The notes beneath the pieces were generated by a model. That model was given only the letters and a program-made list of their open reading frames with translations. It searched no databases and was not told the origin of the DNA. Positions 1 to 8,930 of a stretch of 64,000 bases of DNA are shown piece by piece. A program made the translations under genes and the position numbers. Position 1 is the stretch's first letter. Each line of letters opens with the position of its first letter. This DNA comes from Lachnospira eligens (GTDB taxonomy: Bacteria > Bacillota > Clostridia > Lachnospirales > Lachnospiraceae). The stretch is from assembly GCF_009680455.1 (NCBI RefSeq), contig NZ_WKRD01000007.1:124001-188000 (forward strand). Reading direction: 5' to 3'.

Positions 1-5
1 TTTTA

Positions 6-1493
6 ATGTTTAATAAGATTAAAAAAAGAAATGACCATAGGAAAATCTTTTTTGACAGAGAATTTGAGTCATTTTTCAGGTTCATAAATAAATATTCAAC
101 AAGACAGTTCGCAGTTATGGCGGTAATAGTTGCAACAGCGGTAATCTGTACATTTGAAGGTTTTGAGTATATTTACAGGCAGTCTGTAATTACAAGACAG
201 ACTGCGGTTATACAGAATGAAGCGGTTCTTATTGCAGCAGAATATTCTAATTATGAAAGTCTGGAAGCAGCTGAGAATAATGATATGAACAGCAGACTCA
301 GCAGTTATTCGGCACTTAATCAGATAAGAATAAGAATTGTTAATCTTAATTATGTTGTCAGTGTTGACACATATTCTATTGATACTAATAAGACAATTCT
401 TAATCCAAGGGTATTCGATATATTCAGTAATCATAAGAACAGTTCCGGCTATGATAAGAAAACGGGTAATATACAGGCTGCTGTTCCGGTATACAATGAT
501 TCAGGTACATTTATAGCCGTTCTTGTAGCTGATCTTGATTACACAGAGATAGATGCAATGTTTCACGATGTGAACAGTCAGAATAATAATATTAAACTGG
601 TTATTATAACAATATGTCTGGCATTACTTATCGTAGGCATATATTTTCTTAACCGGCCTGTAAAAAGGGTGCTTGATATTGTTTCAAATGTAAGTGCAGG
701 GCATACTGATGAAAGAATCCCTGTCAGGAGTTATACCGAAATACGTGAGATTGCAGATGATTTTAATAATATAATGGACAGAGCTAATGAAACAGACCAG
801 TCCAGAGCAGAATTTGTTTCGAATGTGTCACATGAATTAAAGACACCTATAACCTCGATTAAAGTATTGGCGGAGTCTCTTAATACGCAGGAAAATGTGC
901 CAATAGAAGTGTATCAGGAGTTCATGCAGGATATTGTAAGTGAAATAGACAGAGAAAGTAAGATTATAGAAGATTTACTTACTCTTGTCAGAATGGATAA
1001 ATCTGTTGCAACACTTAATATTACATCTGTTAATATGAATGATTTGTTAGAGATGACCCTCAAGAGAGTTAAGCCATTAGCACAGAAAAAGAATATTGAA
1101 CTGCTTTTTGAAAGTTTCAGACCGGTTGTTGCACAGATTGACGAAGTTAAGATGACACAGGTTATATCCAACCTTGTTGAGAATTCTATCAAATACAATG
1201 TCGAAGATGGATGGGTACATGTTTCACTGAATGCAGATTATCAATATTTTTATATAAGAGTTGAAGATTCAGGCATAGGAATACCAGAGGAAAGTATTAA
1301 TAAAATATTTGAAAGATTTTACCGGGTAGATAAGGCAAGGTCGCGTGAAACGGGCGGAACAGGACTTGGACTGGCTATTGTAAGAAACATAATTCTTATG
1401 CATCATGGAACTATTAAGGTTCATAGTGAGGAAAATATAGGAACAACATTTACAATGAGAATACCTCTTAATTATGTTGAAAACCAGCAGTAA
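6..1493 (+). CDS. Sensor histidine kinase (HAMP, HisKA, HATPase_c)
   Basis: A membrane sensor kinase that would autophosphorylate on histidine and pass the phosphate to a response regulator. Visible parts are a first membrane segment at about residues 35-57, an extracytoplasmic domain to about 195, a second segment at about 197-216, a HAMP-like linker, the H-box VSHELKTPI with phospho-acceptor His near residue 276, and an ATPase domain with N-box, GIGIPEE and GGTGLGLAI motifs. The length (495 aa) is normal. The start lies 5 bases from the window edge, so no ribosome binding site can be judged. The partner regulator is probably just upstream, outside the window. The signal sensed is unknown. 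A GerMN lipoprotein gene follows 70 bases downstream and may be co-transcribed. Confidence 0.9.
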   Translation: MFNKIKKRNDHRKIFFDREFESFFRFINKYSTRQFAVMAVIVATAVICTFEGFEYIYRQSVITRQTAVIQNEAVLIAAEYSNYESLEAAENNDMNSRLSSYSALNQIRIRIVNLNYVVSVDTYSIDTNKTILNPRVFDIFSNHKNSSGYDKKTGNIQAAVPVYNDSGTFIAVLVADLDYTEIDAMFHDVNSQNNNIKLVIITICLALLIVGIYFLNRPVKRVLDIVSNVSAGHTDERIPVRSYTEIREIADDFNNIMDRANETDQSRAEFVSNVSHELKTPITSIKVLAESLNTQENVPIEVYQEFMQDIVSEIDRESKIIEDLLTLVRMDKSVATLNITSVNMNDLLEMTLKRVKPLAQKKNIELLFESFRPVVAQIDEVKMTQVISNLVENSIKYNVEDGWVHVSLNADYQYFYIRVEDSGIGIPEESINKIFERFYRVDKARSRETGGTGLGLAIVRNIILMHHGTIKVHSEENIGTTFTMRIPLNYVENQQ

Positions 1494-1563
1494 TGCAGGC
1501 GGAAGTATGCCATTGGACATATTTATAAGCTGTTAAGAATATCAGGATAGGAAAGGAGCAGTT

Positions 1564-2508
1564 ATGATGGGACATATAAGGAAAGCTATTATGAAATTGA
1601 CATCCGTTATAATTGTTATTGCAGTAACATTTATAACTGTTTCATGTTCTTCGCAGAAGAAGGGAACTGCATATTCTGTATATTTCCTTAATGAAGACGG
1701 AACATCACTAACTGAAGGCAGAGTATACATTGAAAGTCAGGACGCTGTTTCAGTTGCAAATGAACTCCTTGAAAAAATGAATGTTGCAAAAGGCAGGCAT
1801 ACAAGCATAATTAAGCCGGTGTCTGTATCGCAGCCAACGGTTGAAATTAATGGAATATACGCAGGTGTCTATTATGACAGCTCTTATTATGGAATGAAAC
1901 CAAGTACCGAAGTACTTTACAGGGCAGCAGTTGTTAAAGAATTATCACAGATAAGTGATGTTCTATATGTTAGATTTTATGTTGATGGTAAGGATGCTGT
2001 GTATGAAGATGGAACAATCATAGGAAATATGAGTGATGAGGATTTTGTAGATACACAGGAAGGTGCTATGGCTGATGTGAAGTGGAAGACGATTAATCTG
2101 TATTTTGCTAACAAGTCAGGAGATGCCCTTGTAAAGAACAGCAAGAGAATCTGTTATAATAAGAATGTATCTGTTGAGAAGGTTGTAATGGAACAGCTTA
2201 TTAAAGGAACAACAGAGTCGGGGTGTTATCAGAGTATTCCGTCGAATACCAAGCTGCTTAGTATATCTGTTGTCGACAGGATATGTTATGTTAATCTCAG
2301 TCAGGAATTTGCAACTGATATGGTTAATGCAAAGAGCAATGTGACTATATATTCAATTGTTAATTCCCTTTCAGGACTGGAAGGAATTGATGGCGTTAAG
2401 ATACTTGTCAAGGGAAATTCTAATCTGATGTATAGAGATGCAATTAGCCTTGATACAGTATTTTATATGAATAATGAACTTGTAAAAAAAGATTTATCTG
2501 ATAATTAA
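1564..2508 (+). CDS. GerMN-domain lipoprotein
   Basis: A 314-residue surface lipoprotein. The N-terminus is a basic start, a hydrophobic stretch and a lipobox ending SC near residue 29, so the mature protein should be lipid-anchored outside the membrane. The remainder contains what look like two GerMN modules, at about residues 45-160 and 170-300. The second includes the typical stretch YVNLSQEF and a later block on short-range secondary structure before the C-terminus. GerM-type proteins act at the envelope in sporulation and germination of spore formers, while homologues next to sensor kinases (LpqB-like pairs) may modulate the kinase. AGGAG precedes the start. The gene lies between a sensor kinase and comEC. 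The exact role is not known. Confidence 0.8.
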   Translation: MMGHIRKAIMKLTSVIIVIAVTFITVSCSSQKKGTAYSVYFLNEDGTSLTEGRVYIESQDAVSVANELLEKMNVAKGRHTSIIKPVSVSQPTVEINGIYAGVYYDSSYYGMKPSTEVLYRAAVVKELSQISDVLYVRFYVDGKDAVYEDGTIIGNMSDEDFVDTQEGAMADVKWKTINLYFANKSGDALVKNSKRICYNKNVSVEKVVMEQLIKGTTESGCYQSIPSNTKLLSISVVDRICYVNLSQEFATDMVNAKSNVTIYSIVNSLSGLEGIDGVKILVKGNSNLMYRDAISLDTVFYMNNELVKKDLSDN

Positions 2509-2532
2509 TGGTCGTTTCTGGAAAGGATATTA

Positions 2533-4947
2533 TTGAAGAGACCATTTTTTGTGGCAGCAGTTATGAGCATTGCTGCAGTATATTTGTCATTATATGCTAA
2601 GTTATATATCGTTATTATAGTGGGAATAATGGTGTTTACTGGATTCCTTATATATCTTAAGAAAACAGGAATTCCTGGTTTTTATGTGATTTTTATCATG
2701 ATGTTTCCAATTATGTGCCTAAGAACTGAAGTAAGTATGGAAAAGCTATGCTATCAGGGGCAATTGTCAGATAAAACACATATTGCTTATGTAAATGGAT
2801 ACATAGCAGATATTAAACAGTCAGAAAACGGTTATGCGGTGTATATAAGAAATGCCTTTGTTATGCCGGATTCATGGGGCAGGCAGTTTAAAAGCGGTTT
2901 GGTAGTATACTCAGAAAAAAGATTTGCCAATCCAGGGGATGAAGTTAAGATTAAAGTAACATTAAAGGATTTTAACATACCATCTAATGAAGGGCAGTTT
3001 AATGCCAGAAAATATTATACATCACTTGGATTTAATTATTGTGCAGATTTGTCAGATATTGTGAATATACAGTCTGGAAGTAGTTATATTTCCAGCATTT
3101 ACAGATTTGCAGATTCCATAAAAAATATTTACAAAAATGTATATTCTGAGCAGAATGCAGGAATTATGCAGTCGATTGTGTTAGGTGACAGGTCAGGGCT
3201 TGATGATGATGTAAAGAGAATGTATCAGAAGAATGGAATTTCCCACATTTTGGCAATAAGTGCACTTCATGTTTCGCTTGTTGGAATGTTTATATATGAC
3301 TGGTTAAAGAAGAGAATTGCAAGAATCGCATCTGCATGTTTTAGTACATTTCTTATTATTTCATATTTGTGCATGACAGGTTATAGTGCATCTGCCAGCC
3401 GTGCTGTAATAATGATTCTTGTATATATGCTGGCAGACGTGCTTGGAAGAACCAGTGATATGGCTAATACATTAGGGATAGCAAGTGTTATTCTTCTGTG
3501 GATTAATCCATATAATCTTATAAATTCAGCTTTTTGGTTGTCATTTCTTGCTGTGGCAGGAATTATATATATTAAACCCATACTGTCTGATGATAGAACT
3601 ATTCTTATATATATAAGACGTCCTGATAAAAAGAATGCAGGATTTTTTCAATTAATTTTATTCAGAATCGCAGATTCGGTTATTACAGGCATGTGTGTTA
3701 CAATTGCGACACTTCCGGTAATTCTTATTATATCTGGGCAGATTCCTGCAATAAGCCTGTTTCTTAATGTTATAGTAATTCCACTTATGTCGTTGATAAT
3801 GATAAGCGGTATATTTACGGGAATTGCTGGCATGCTATCTCTTGAAGCAGCATATTTTTTTGCGGGAGCAGGTGGATATATTCTTGATTTTTATTATAAG
3901 CTGTGCAGTTTGTCATCACATTTTAAATATGCAGTCATTGTTACGGGAACCCCTGATACTGCAAGGGTGTTTTTATATTTTGCGGTTTTAATTATATGGA
4001 TATGTGTACATATTATATTGATGAATAAAAAATTTGATGCTGTATGTATTGCTTTATTAGTATGTGTGCTGACAGGGCTGCATTACAATATTAATTCAGA
4101 TATGAAGATTGCCATGCTTGACGTTGGACAGGGGGATTCAATTGTTATGCATACTAAGGAGGGCATGAATGTATTGTTTGACGGAGGAAGCACAAGCAAG
4201 AAGAATGTCGGGAGGTATACCATATATACTTATCTAAAATATTGTGGTGTAAGAAGTCTCGATTATGTGTTTATAAGTCATCCGGATAAAGACCATGTTA
4301 ATGGAATATATGAATTGATTGAATTGTGTGATAACACATTTGAGATAGGTACTGTTGTACTGCCGGGAATCAGGCAGACTACGGCAGTAAAGAAGCAGGA
4401 TTGTGATGATATGTCGAAGTTAGAGAGAACATTGAAAGCTGCTGGTATTAATGTTGTTTATGCTGATGCGGGTGACAGTATTAAATCGGGAGAATTCTCG
4501 GTTAAGTGTATGCACCCATGCGAGGGTTATGATTACGAGTCAGCTAACGACTATTCTGCTGTATATCTTGTGGAATATGGATATTTTTCTATGCTTATGA
4601 CAGGTGATGCGGAAAAGAAGGCAGAAAAGTGCATTGTTGAGGATGCCAATAGGATGGCAGGAGATGCTGGTGAATCAGCACGGTTTATGTCAGTTAATAT
4701 ATTGAAAGTCGGACATCATGGAAGTAAGGGGGCGAGTTCAGAAGAATTTTTAAGTTATGTAAAGCCTGAAAATGCATTGATATCTTGTGGGGCAGGTAAT
4801 TCATATGGACATCCTCATATGGAAACTTTACAGAGATTGTCGGGGATTGGAGCAAAGGTGTATAGGACAGACGAAAGTGGAGAGATTGCGGTGCGTGTCA
4901 GGGATGGTTCGTATAAAATTGAGGTGTTTAAAGCTTTGAAAGGATAG
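2533..4947 (+). CDS. comEC: ComEC/Rec2 DNA-uptake channel protein
   Basis: The 804-residue protein has the full ComEC layout. N-terminal membrane segments and an OB-like (DUF4131) region come first. The central Competence domain, with many membrane helices, includes HILAISALHVSLVGM near residues 236-250. The C-terminal metallo-beta-lactamase-like domain has LDVGQGDSIV, SHPDKDHVNG and VGHHGSKGAS. ComEC forms the channel that imports single-stranded DNA during transformation, and its C-terminal domain may degrade the other strand. The start is TTG, placed by GGAAAGG a few bases upstream, and in-frame sequence before it is short. holA follows, as in many Firmicutes. No comEA is present in the window, so competence cannot be concluded. 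Confidence 0.92.
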   Translation: MKRPFFVAAVMSIAAVYLSLYAKLYIVIIVGIMVFTGFLIYLKKTGIPGFYVIFIMMFPIMCLRTEVSMEKLCYQGQLSDKTHIAYVNGYIADIKQSENGYAVYIRNAFVMPDSWGRQFKSGLVVYSEKRFANPGDEVKIKVTLKDFNIPSNEGQFNARKYYTSLGFNYCADLSDIVNIQSGSSYISSIYRFADSIKNIYKNVYSEQNAGIMQSIVLGDRSGLDDDVKRMYQKNGISHILAISALHVSLVGMFIYDWLKKRIARIASACFSTFLIISYLCMTGYSASASRAVIMILVYMLADVLGRTSDMANTLGIASVILLWINPYNLINSAFWLSFLAVAGIIYIKPILSDDRTILIYIRRPDKKNAGFFQLILFRIADSVITGMCVTIATLPVILIISGQIPAISLFLNVIVIPLMSLIMISGIFTGIAGMLSLEAAYFFAGAGGYILDFYYKLCSLSSHFKYAVIVTGTPDTARVFLYFAVLIIWICVHIILMNKKFDAVCIALLVCVLTGLHYNINSDMKIAMLDVGQGDSIVMHTKEGMNVLFDGGSTSKKNVGRYTIYTYLKYCGVRSLDYVFISHPDKDHVNGIYELIELCDNTFEIGTVVLPGIRQTTAVKKQDCDDMSKLERTLKAAGINVVYADAGDSIKSGEFSVKCMHPCEGYDYESANDYSAVYLVEYGYFSMLMTGDAEKKAEKCIVEDANRMAGDAGESARFMSVNILKVGHHGSKGASSEEFLSYVKPENALISCGAGNSYGHPHMETLQRLSGIGAKVYRTDESGEIAVRVRDGSYKIEVFKALKG

Positions 4948-5050
4948 AACTGTGAAGATATATAACAGGTTGTGAGAAAATATTTTTTAACTTGAACCAC
5001 TTGTACATATCTGATACTATTGTTTAAGATTAGAAACGGAGGCAGCAGGT

Positions 5051-6025
5051 TTGAAGGTCATAAGTGATGATATTAAGAAGGGTGAATTTAAGAGTGTATA
5101 TCTTCTGTATGGAGAGGAAGAGTATCTTAAGAAGCAGTATAGAGACAGATTAAAGAATGCTATAGCTGGTGATGATACAATGAATTATTCATATTATGAT
5201 TCGGATAATGCCAGCGTTAAGGATATAATTGATGTGTGTGAAACACTGCCTTTCTTTGCCCAGAAGAGACTTGTTATTATGGAAAATACCGGTTTTTTGA
5301 AAAGTTCTAATGATGAGCTTGCAGATTATATTAAACATATTCCTGATTATCTTGTTGTTGTTATGGTAGAAAAAGATGTGGACAAGCGTAATAAGGTATA
5401 TAAGGCAGTTGATTCTGTGGGATATATATGCGAGATGAAGCCACAGACAACTGCTACTCTTGAAAAATGGATAGCAGGGCTTCTTGCTAAGGATAATCTT
5501 AAAATAAGCAGGGAAGCATGTGATTTGATACTTGATAAGACAGGTGCAGGCATGGATTATATAAGGCAGGAGACAGAGAAGCTTGTGAGTTATTGTCAGG
5601 GAAGGGATGTTGTGACAGTAGAAGATGTAGAGAAAGTATGCGCAACACAGACAACAAGTCATATATTTGATATGATAAGTGCAATTGCAAATAAGAAACA
5701 ACAGCAGGCACTTGATTTATATTATGATTTGTTGGAATTAAAAGAACCTCCTATGAGAATACTTTATCTTATAGTAAGGCAGTTTAACGGAATATTACAG
5801 GTGAAAGATCTTATGTCAAGGGGGATTTCAGGTAAAGAGATTGCATCAAAGATAGGAGCAGCGCCATTTGTTGTCGGTAAATATCAGGCACAGGCAAAAT
5901 ATTTTGAGATGAATACACTACTGGATGCATTGAATGAATGTGCTAAAACTGAAGAAGCAGTTAAGCAGGGAAGGCTTAATGACAGGCTGGGAGTAGAGCT
6001 TATTATAATTAAATACAGTAAATAA
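5051..6025 (+). CDS. holA: DNA polymerase III subunit delta
   Basis: The delta subunit of the clamp loader, which opens the beta sliding clamp and loads it at primed sites. The 324-residue length, the N-terminal block VYLLYGEEEYLKKQY, the central FAQKRLVIMEN stretch and the C-terminal helical collar region with LYLIVRQFNGIL are typical of HolA (YqeN). The start is TTG, chosen because a GGAGG-containing site sits just upstream and the protein then begins MKVISDDIK, as expected. The gene follows comEC by about 100 bases and converges on rpsT, with which it shares a hairpin terminator. The comEC-holA-rpsT neighbourhood is conserved in Firmicutes. Confidence 0.93.
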   Translation: MKVISDDIKKGEFKSVYLLYGEEEYLKKQYRDRLKNAIAGDDTMNYSYYDSDNASVKDIIDVCETLPFFAQKRLVIMENTGFLKSSNDELADYIKHIPDYLVVVMVEKDVDKRNKVYKAVDSVGYICEMKPQTTATLEKWIAGLLAKDNLKISREACDLILDKTGAGMDYIRQETEKLVSYCQGRDVVTVEDVEKVCATQTTSHIFDMISAIANKKQQQALDLYYDLLELKEPPMRILYLIVRQFNGILQVKDLMSRGISGKEIASKIGAAPFVVGKYQAQAKYFEMNTLLDALNECAKTEEAVKQGRLNDRLGVELIIIKYSK

Positions 6026-6066
6026 AAAAGAACCCGGTGCGAGTGGGTGTCAGCACCGGGTTCTTT
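6024..6066. terminator. Bidirectional terminator between holA and rpsT
   Basis: An 11-bp perfect GC-rich stem (6030-6040 with 6053-6063) has an A-run on its left and a T-run on its right, so it can terminate both converging genes. The longer A-run suits the rpsT side best. Confidence 0.9.
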
Positions 6067-6084
6067 AAATTATTAAAATTCTTA

Positions 6085-6348
6085 TTAAGCCATTGCGTTA
6101 ACAGCTTTAGTAATGTGAGATACTTTTCTTGCAGCAGCGTTCTTGTGGAAGATTCCCTTAGAAGCAGCCTTCTCGATCTCAGCTATAGCAACAGGGAGAG
6201 CTTCGTTAGCAGCAGCCTTGTCACCAGCAGCAACAGCAGCCTCTACCTTCTTGATATAAGTCTTAACTCTAGACTTAACCGCCTTATTTCTCTCAGCTCT
6301 TACCTGACTTGTAATTACTCTCTTCTTAGCAGATTTAATGTTAGCCAA
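6085..6348 (-). CDS. rpsT: 30S ribosomal protein S20
   Basis: S20 binds 16S rRNA early in small-subunit assembly. The protein begins with the family signature ANIKSAKKR and has the basic, alanine-rich helical composition of S20. It is 87 residues long, the usual size. The start is TTG at 6348-6346, set by GGAGGTG on the minus strand about 7 bases upstream; the open frame extends further upstream but that part has no S20 character. A TTG start is known for S20 genes of several bacteria and is linked to control of translation; whether that applies here is an inference. The gene is transcribed opposite to its neighbours holA and gpr. Confidence 0.95.
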   Translation of the reverse strand: MANIKSAKKRVITSQVRAERNKAVKSRVKTYIKKVEAAVAAGDKAAANEALPVAIAEIEKAASKGIFHKNAAARKVSHITKAVNAMA

Positions 6349-6484
6349 TCCGTACACCTCCAAATCATAATTCAATAATAATATCTGTTTCGCATTAAAG
6401 CCGGACACGGACGATCTAATGTAAACATACTCACACATTTTATAGTACAAACATCTATATGTCAAGAACCAAATAAAGATTTTG

Positions 6485-6513
6485 GTATAAAAATTTCATT
6501 TTTCTGCACAATA
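6485..6513 (+). promoter_or_regulatory. Possible forespore sigma-G/F promoter for gpr
   Basis: GTATA at 6485-6489 and CACAATA at 6507-6513 are separated by 17 bases, resembling the spacing and boxes of forespore sigma-factor promoters. gpr is controlled by sigma-G and sigma-F in Bacillus. The predicted start of transcription falls very close to the ribosome binding site, which weakens the call. Confidence 0.3.
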
Positions 6514-6535
6514 TGTTGGGGAGGAGATGTGAAAA

Positions 6536-7351
6536 ATGGATAATATAGTTGTAAGAACTGACCTTGCAGTAGAGGCAAATGAAGAAGCAATGAATGGAAC
6601 AGGAAAACTGAGGGGGATAAGATTAAGAGAAAGCAATAAATCAAGGATGGGAGTGAAGGTCACAGAATTGCAGGTGACAAATCATTTGGGCGAAGCCGCG
6701 ATAGGAAGACCCAAAGGAACTTATCTTACTATAGAGGCAGATGATATTGCAGGTGGGGACGAAGAATATGCAAAAGAAGTTATATCGACATTGGCAGGAT
6801 ATATATTTAAGCTTTTAAAGCGTATGAATAAAAATGTCAAACCAGAAAAGGTTCTTGTTATTGGACTTGGCAACAGAAATATAACATCGGATTCATTAGG
6901 ACCTGAGGTTGTAGATAATATTTGTATTAAGATAAGTGAGGGCGATGAGACGGGAGTATGCACACTTAGTCCGGGAGTTATGGCACAGACAGGTATTGAA
7001 ACTGCAGGAATTATTAAAGGCGTTGTAAGTCAGATAAAGCCGGATGTATGCATAGCAATAGATGCTCTTGCTGCAAGAAGTGTGAACAGATTAAATAGTA
7101 CTATACAACTTTCTGACCAGGGAATTAATCCTGGCTCAGGTGTTGGAAATCACAGAATAGGAATAACAAAAGACAATATAGGTGTTCCGGTGCTTGCAAT
7201 TGGCGTGCCTACTGTTATAGATGCCGAAGGGATTATTCAGGGGGCAGGAAAAATGTATGTAACCCCGAAGGACATTGATTCAGACATTAGAAACATAAGT
7301 ATCATAATATCCAAAGCAATTAACCGTGTTGGTGTTCATATTCATGGCTGA
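6536..7351 (+). CDS. gpr: Spore germination protease GPR
   Basis: GPR degrades the small acid-soluble proteins that coat spore DNA, freeing amino acids at germination. It begins with VRTDLAVEA, the characteristic sequence at the processed N-terminus of GPR, with only five residues ahead of it, so the propeptide is much shorter than in Bacillus. The two aspartates of the proposed catalytic pair lie in GLGNRNITSDSLGP and CIAIDALAARS. At 271 residues it is somewhat short for the family, but the core blocks are intact. A GGGGAGGAG site precedes the ATG. spoIIP follows 41 bases downstream, as in Bacillus. Confidence 0.93.
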   Translation: MDNIVVRTDLAVEANEEAMNGTGKLRGIRLRESNKSRMGVKVTELQVTNHLGEAAIGRPKGTYLTIEADDIAGGDEEYAKEVISTLAGYIFKLLKRMNKNVKPEKVLVIGLGNRNITSDSLGPEVVDNICIKISEGDETGVCTLSPGVMAQTGIETAGIIKGVVSQIKPDVCIAIDALAARSVNRLNSTIQLSDQGINPGSGVGNHRIGITKDNIGVPVLAIGVPTVIDAEGIIQGAGKMYVTPKDIDSDIRNISIIISKAINRVGVHIHG

Positions 7352-7392
7352 TGTGAATACAATATAATGGTAATGCAAAGTAAGGAGGATAT

Positions 7393-8499
7393 ATGAGTGA
7401 TAGAAAGTACAGGCCTGTGTATATGTTTATATTCATGGGCTTAATGCTTATGGTAATAATGATGAATTATAGTTTTAATCTAACATATTATATTCAGAAC
7501 AGAATTTATGAAAATGCAGTTAAGACATTGTTTCCTGTAGAGACATATTTTGAAGATAATTATGATGAAAATGCAGGTTCGGTGTGGGTCGATTCGGAAT
7601 ATATGTTTAGCATGGCAAAGGAGGATAAAAAACCTGCTACACAGACGGATGAGGGGGTCGTGGAGGCAGGCGCTGAAGTTTGTCCTTGGCCTATACAGGA
7701 AAATGCAGCTGGAAATGTTTATAATATTGCAGATTTAAATAATTATGATTTTCTTATGAAGTTCTATACAGTCACATCCATCACAAGCCTGACAACACAG
7801 ATAATGCGTCCGGAGGAATTTCTGGCAAAAGACCTGTCATTAGAGAAAAATGCGGATTCTCCGCAGATTCTTATATTTCATACACATTCACAGGAGGGAT
7901 TTATGGATACGGTTGAAGGAGATACGTCTACAACAATAGTTGGTGTTGGAGATTATCTAACAGATATACTCACTAATACATATGGTTACAATGTTTATCA
8001 TGATACGAGTGTGTATGATTATATTGATGGGAAGCTTGACAGAAGCAAGGCTTATACATATGCAGAAGAAAATGTGACAAAAATACTGAAAGAAAATCCG
8101 TCAATTGAGGTTGTAATAGACCTTCACAGGGATGGTGTTCCGGATACTACAAGACTTGTAACCGAAGAAAATGGAGTAACAATGTCAAAGGTAATGTTTT
8201 TTAATGGAATAAGCTACAGCAAGGCAAAAGGAGATATAGGCTATCTTTACAATGCAAACAGAGATGATAATCTGGCAATGAGTCTTCAGATGTATCTTTT
8301 AGGAGAAGCGTATTATCCGGGGCTGTTACGGAATATTTATATTAATGCATATCGTTACTGCCTGCATATGAAAGGCAGGTCGATGCTTATAGAAGCAGGA
8401 GCACAGACTAATACAAGTACAGAGGTTAAAAATGCGATGATACCGGTGGCAGATATGCTTGACAGATTGTTGAGGGGTGAGAAGGCGTATACACAGTGA
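7393..8499 (+). CDS. spoIIP: Stage II sporulation protein P
   Basis: SpoIIP is a membrane-anchored peptidoglycan amidase and endopeptidase that works with SpoIID and SpoIIM to thin the septal wall during engulfment. The 368-residue protein has an N-terminal membrane anchor at about residues 9-29, a linker, and the catalytic domain with ILIFHTHSQEGF (zinc-binding His), VVIDLHRDGV and a C-terminal LIEAGAQTNTSTE block carrying the catalytic glutamate. TAAGGAGG precedes the ATG. It follows gpr in an apparent two-gene operon. A distant SpoIID-like gene is also in this window at 46.6 kb. Confidence 0.92.
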   Translation: MSDRKYRPVYMFIFMGLMLMVIMMNYSFNLTYYIQNRIYENAVKTLFPVETYFEDNYDENAGSVWVDSEYMFSMAKEDKKPATQTDEGVVEAGAEVCPWPIQENAAGNVYNIADLNNYDFLMKFYTVTSITSLTTQIMRPEEFLAKDLSLEKNADSPQILIFHTHSQEGFMDTVEGDTSTTIVGVGDYLTDILTNTYGYNVYHDTSVYDYIDGKLDRSKAYTYAEENVTKILKENPSIEVVIDLHRDGVPDTTRLVTEENGVTMSKVMFFNGISYSKAKGDIGYLYNANRDDNLAMSLQMYLLGEAYYPGLLRNIYINAYRYCLHMKGRSMLIEAGAQTNTSTEVKNAMIPVADMLDRLLRGEKAYTQ

Positions 8500-8538
8500 A
8501 GCGAAGTGCATCTTGTTTTTACCTCACATTTTCCCTAT

Positions 8539-8569
8539 AATGGGCGGTGGTGATATTCTGTCGCCCATT
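8539..8569. repeat. GC-rich hairpin after spoIIP
   Basis: An 8-bp perfect inverted repeat (AATGGGCG and CGCCCATT) encloses a 15-base loop. No T-run follows, so it is a poor intrinsic terminator for spoIIP. It may still end or protect the spoIIP transcript. Confidence 0.5.
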
Positions 8570-8626
8570 CCACCACACACGATAGTGTAAAATGGCATAT
8601 GAAATTAATGTATGAATGGGGAAAAA

Positions 8627-8916
8627 ACCTATTAAAGCTTCTAAAGGTGATGAAATAGTAGGTTTATTGAGAGAAAATTCTGAGGATAATTAATGCGGAT
8701 AAAGAAAATTGCCTACTAAATTGATGATTTAAGCCAAAATAGTAGGTCTTTTTGCTGATTAGAACTGTCTGATATTATAGACATATAAGAAAAAGACCTA
8801 CTAAAAGTGTGAATAGTGTTTATCTAGTAGGCGTTTTAGTTGAAAAGAAGAATTACAAACAAACTAACAATGAGGAAAAGACCTACTAGATTGCTAAATA
8901 TGATGAAATAGTAGGT
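8627..8916. repeat. Array of four phased palindromic units
   Basis: Four 36-37-bp units occur at 8627-8663, 8711-8747, 8796-8832 and 8881-8916, with start-to-start distances of 84, 85 and 85 bases. Each is an inverted repeat of about ACCTACTA and TAGTAGGT around a 20-21-base centre. Spacers of 47-48 bases show no conservation. T-rich tails follow units 1, 3 and 4 on the minus strand and unit 2 on the plus strand, as in small terminators. The last unit ends just before the ribosome binding site of pepD. Together with 8500-8626 this is the whole 430-base gap; a 25-codon frame at 8616-8693 lacks a ribosome binding site and was not called. Confidence 0.8.
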
Positions 8917-8930
8917 AAAGGAGGTAAAAT

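Noticed and set aside
5189..5701. 170-residue minus-strand frame inside holA
   Set aside because: Shadow of a well-supported gene, with no ribosome binding site or family resemblance.
8616..8693. 25-residue open frame in the palindrome array
   Set aside because: No ribosome binding site, and it is built over the first palindromic unit.
8627..8916. CRISPR array in the 85-base-pitch repeats
   Set aside because: Only short palindromic ends are conserved while the unit centres vary, unlike CRISPR repeats, and no cas genes are near.
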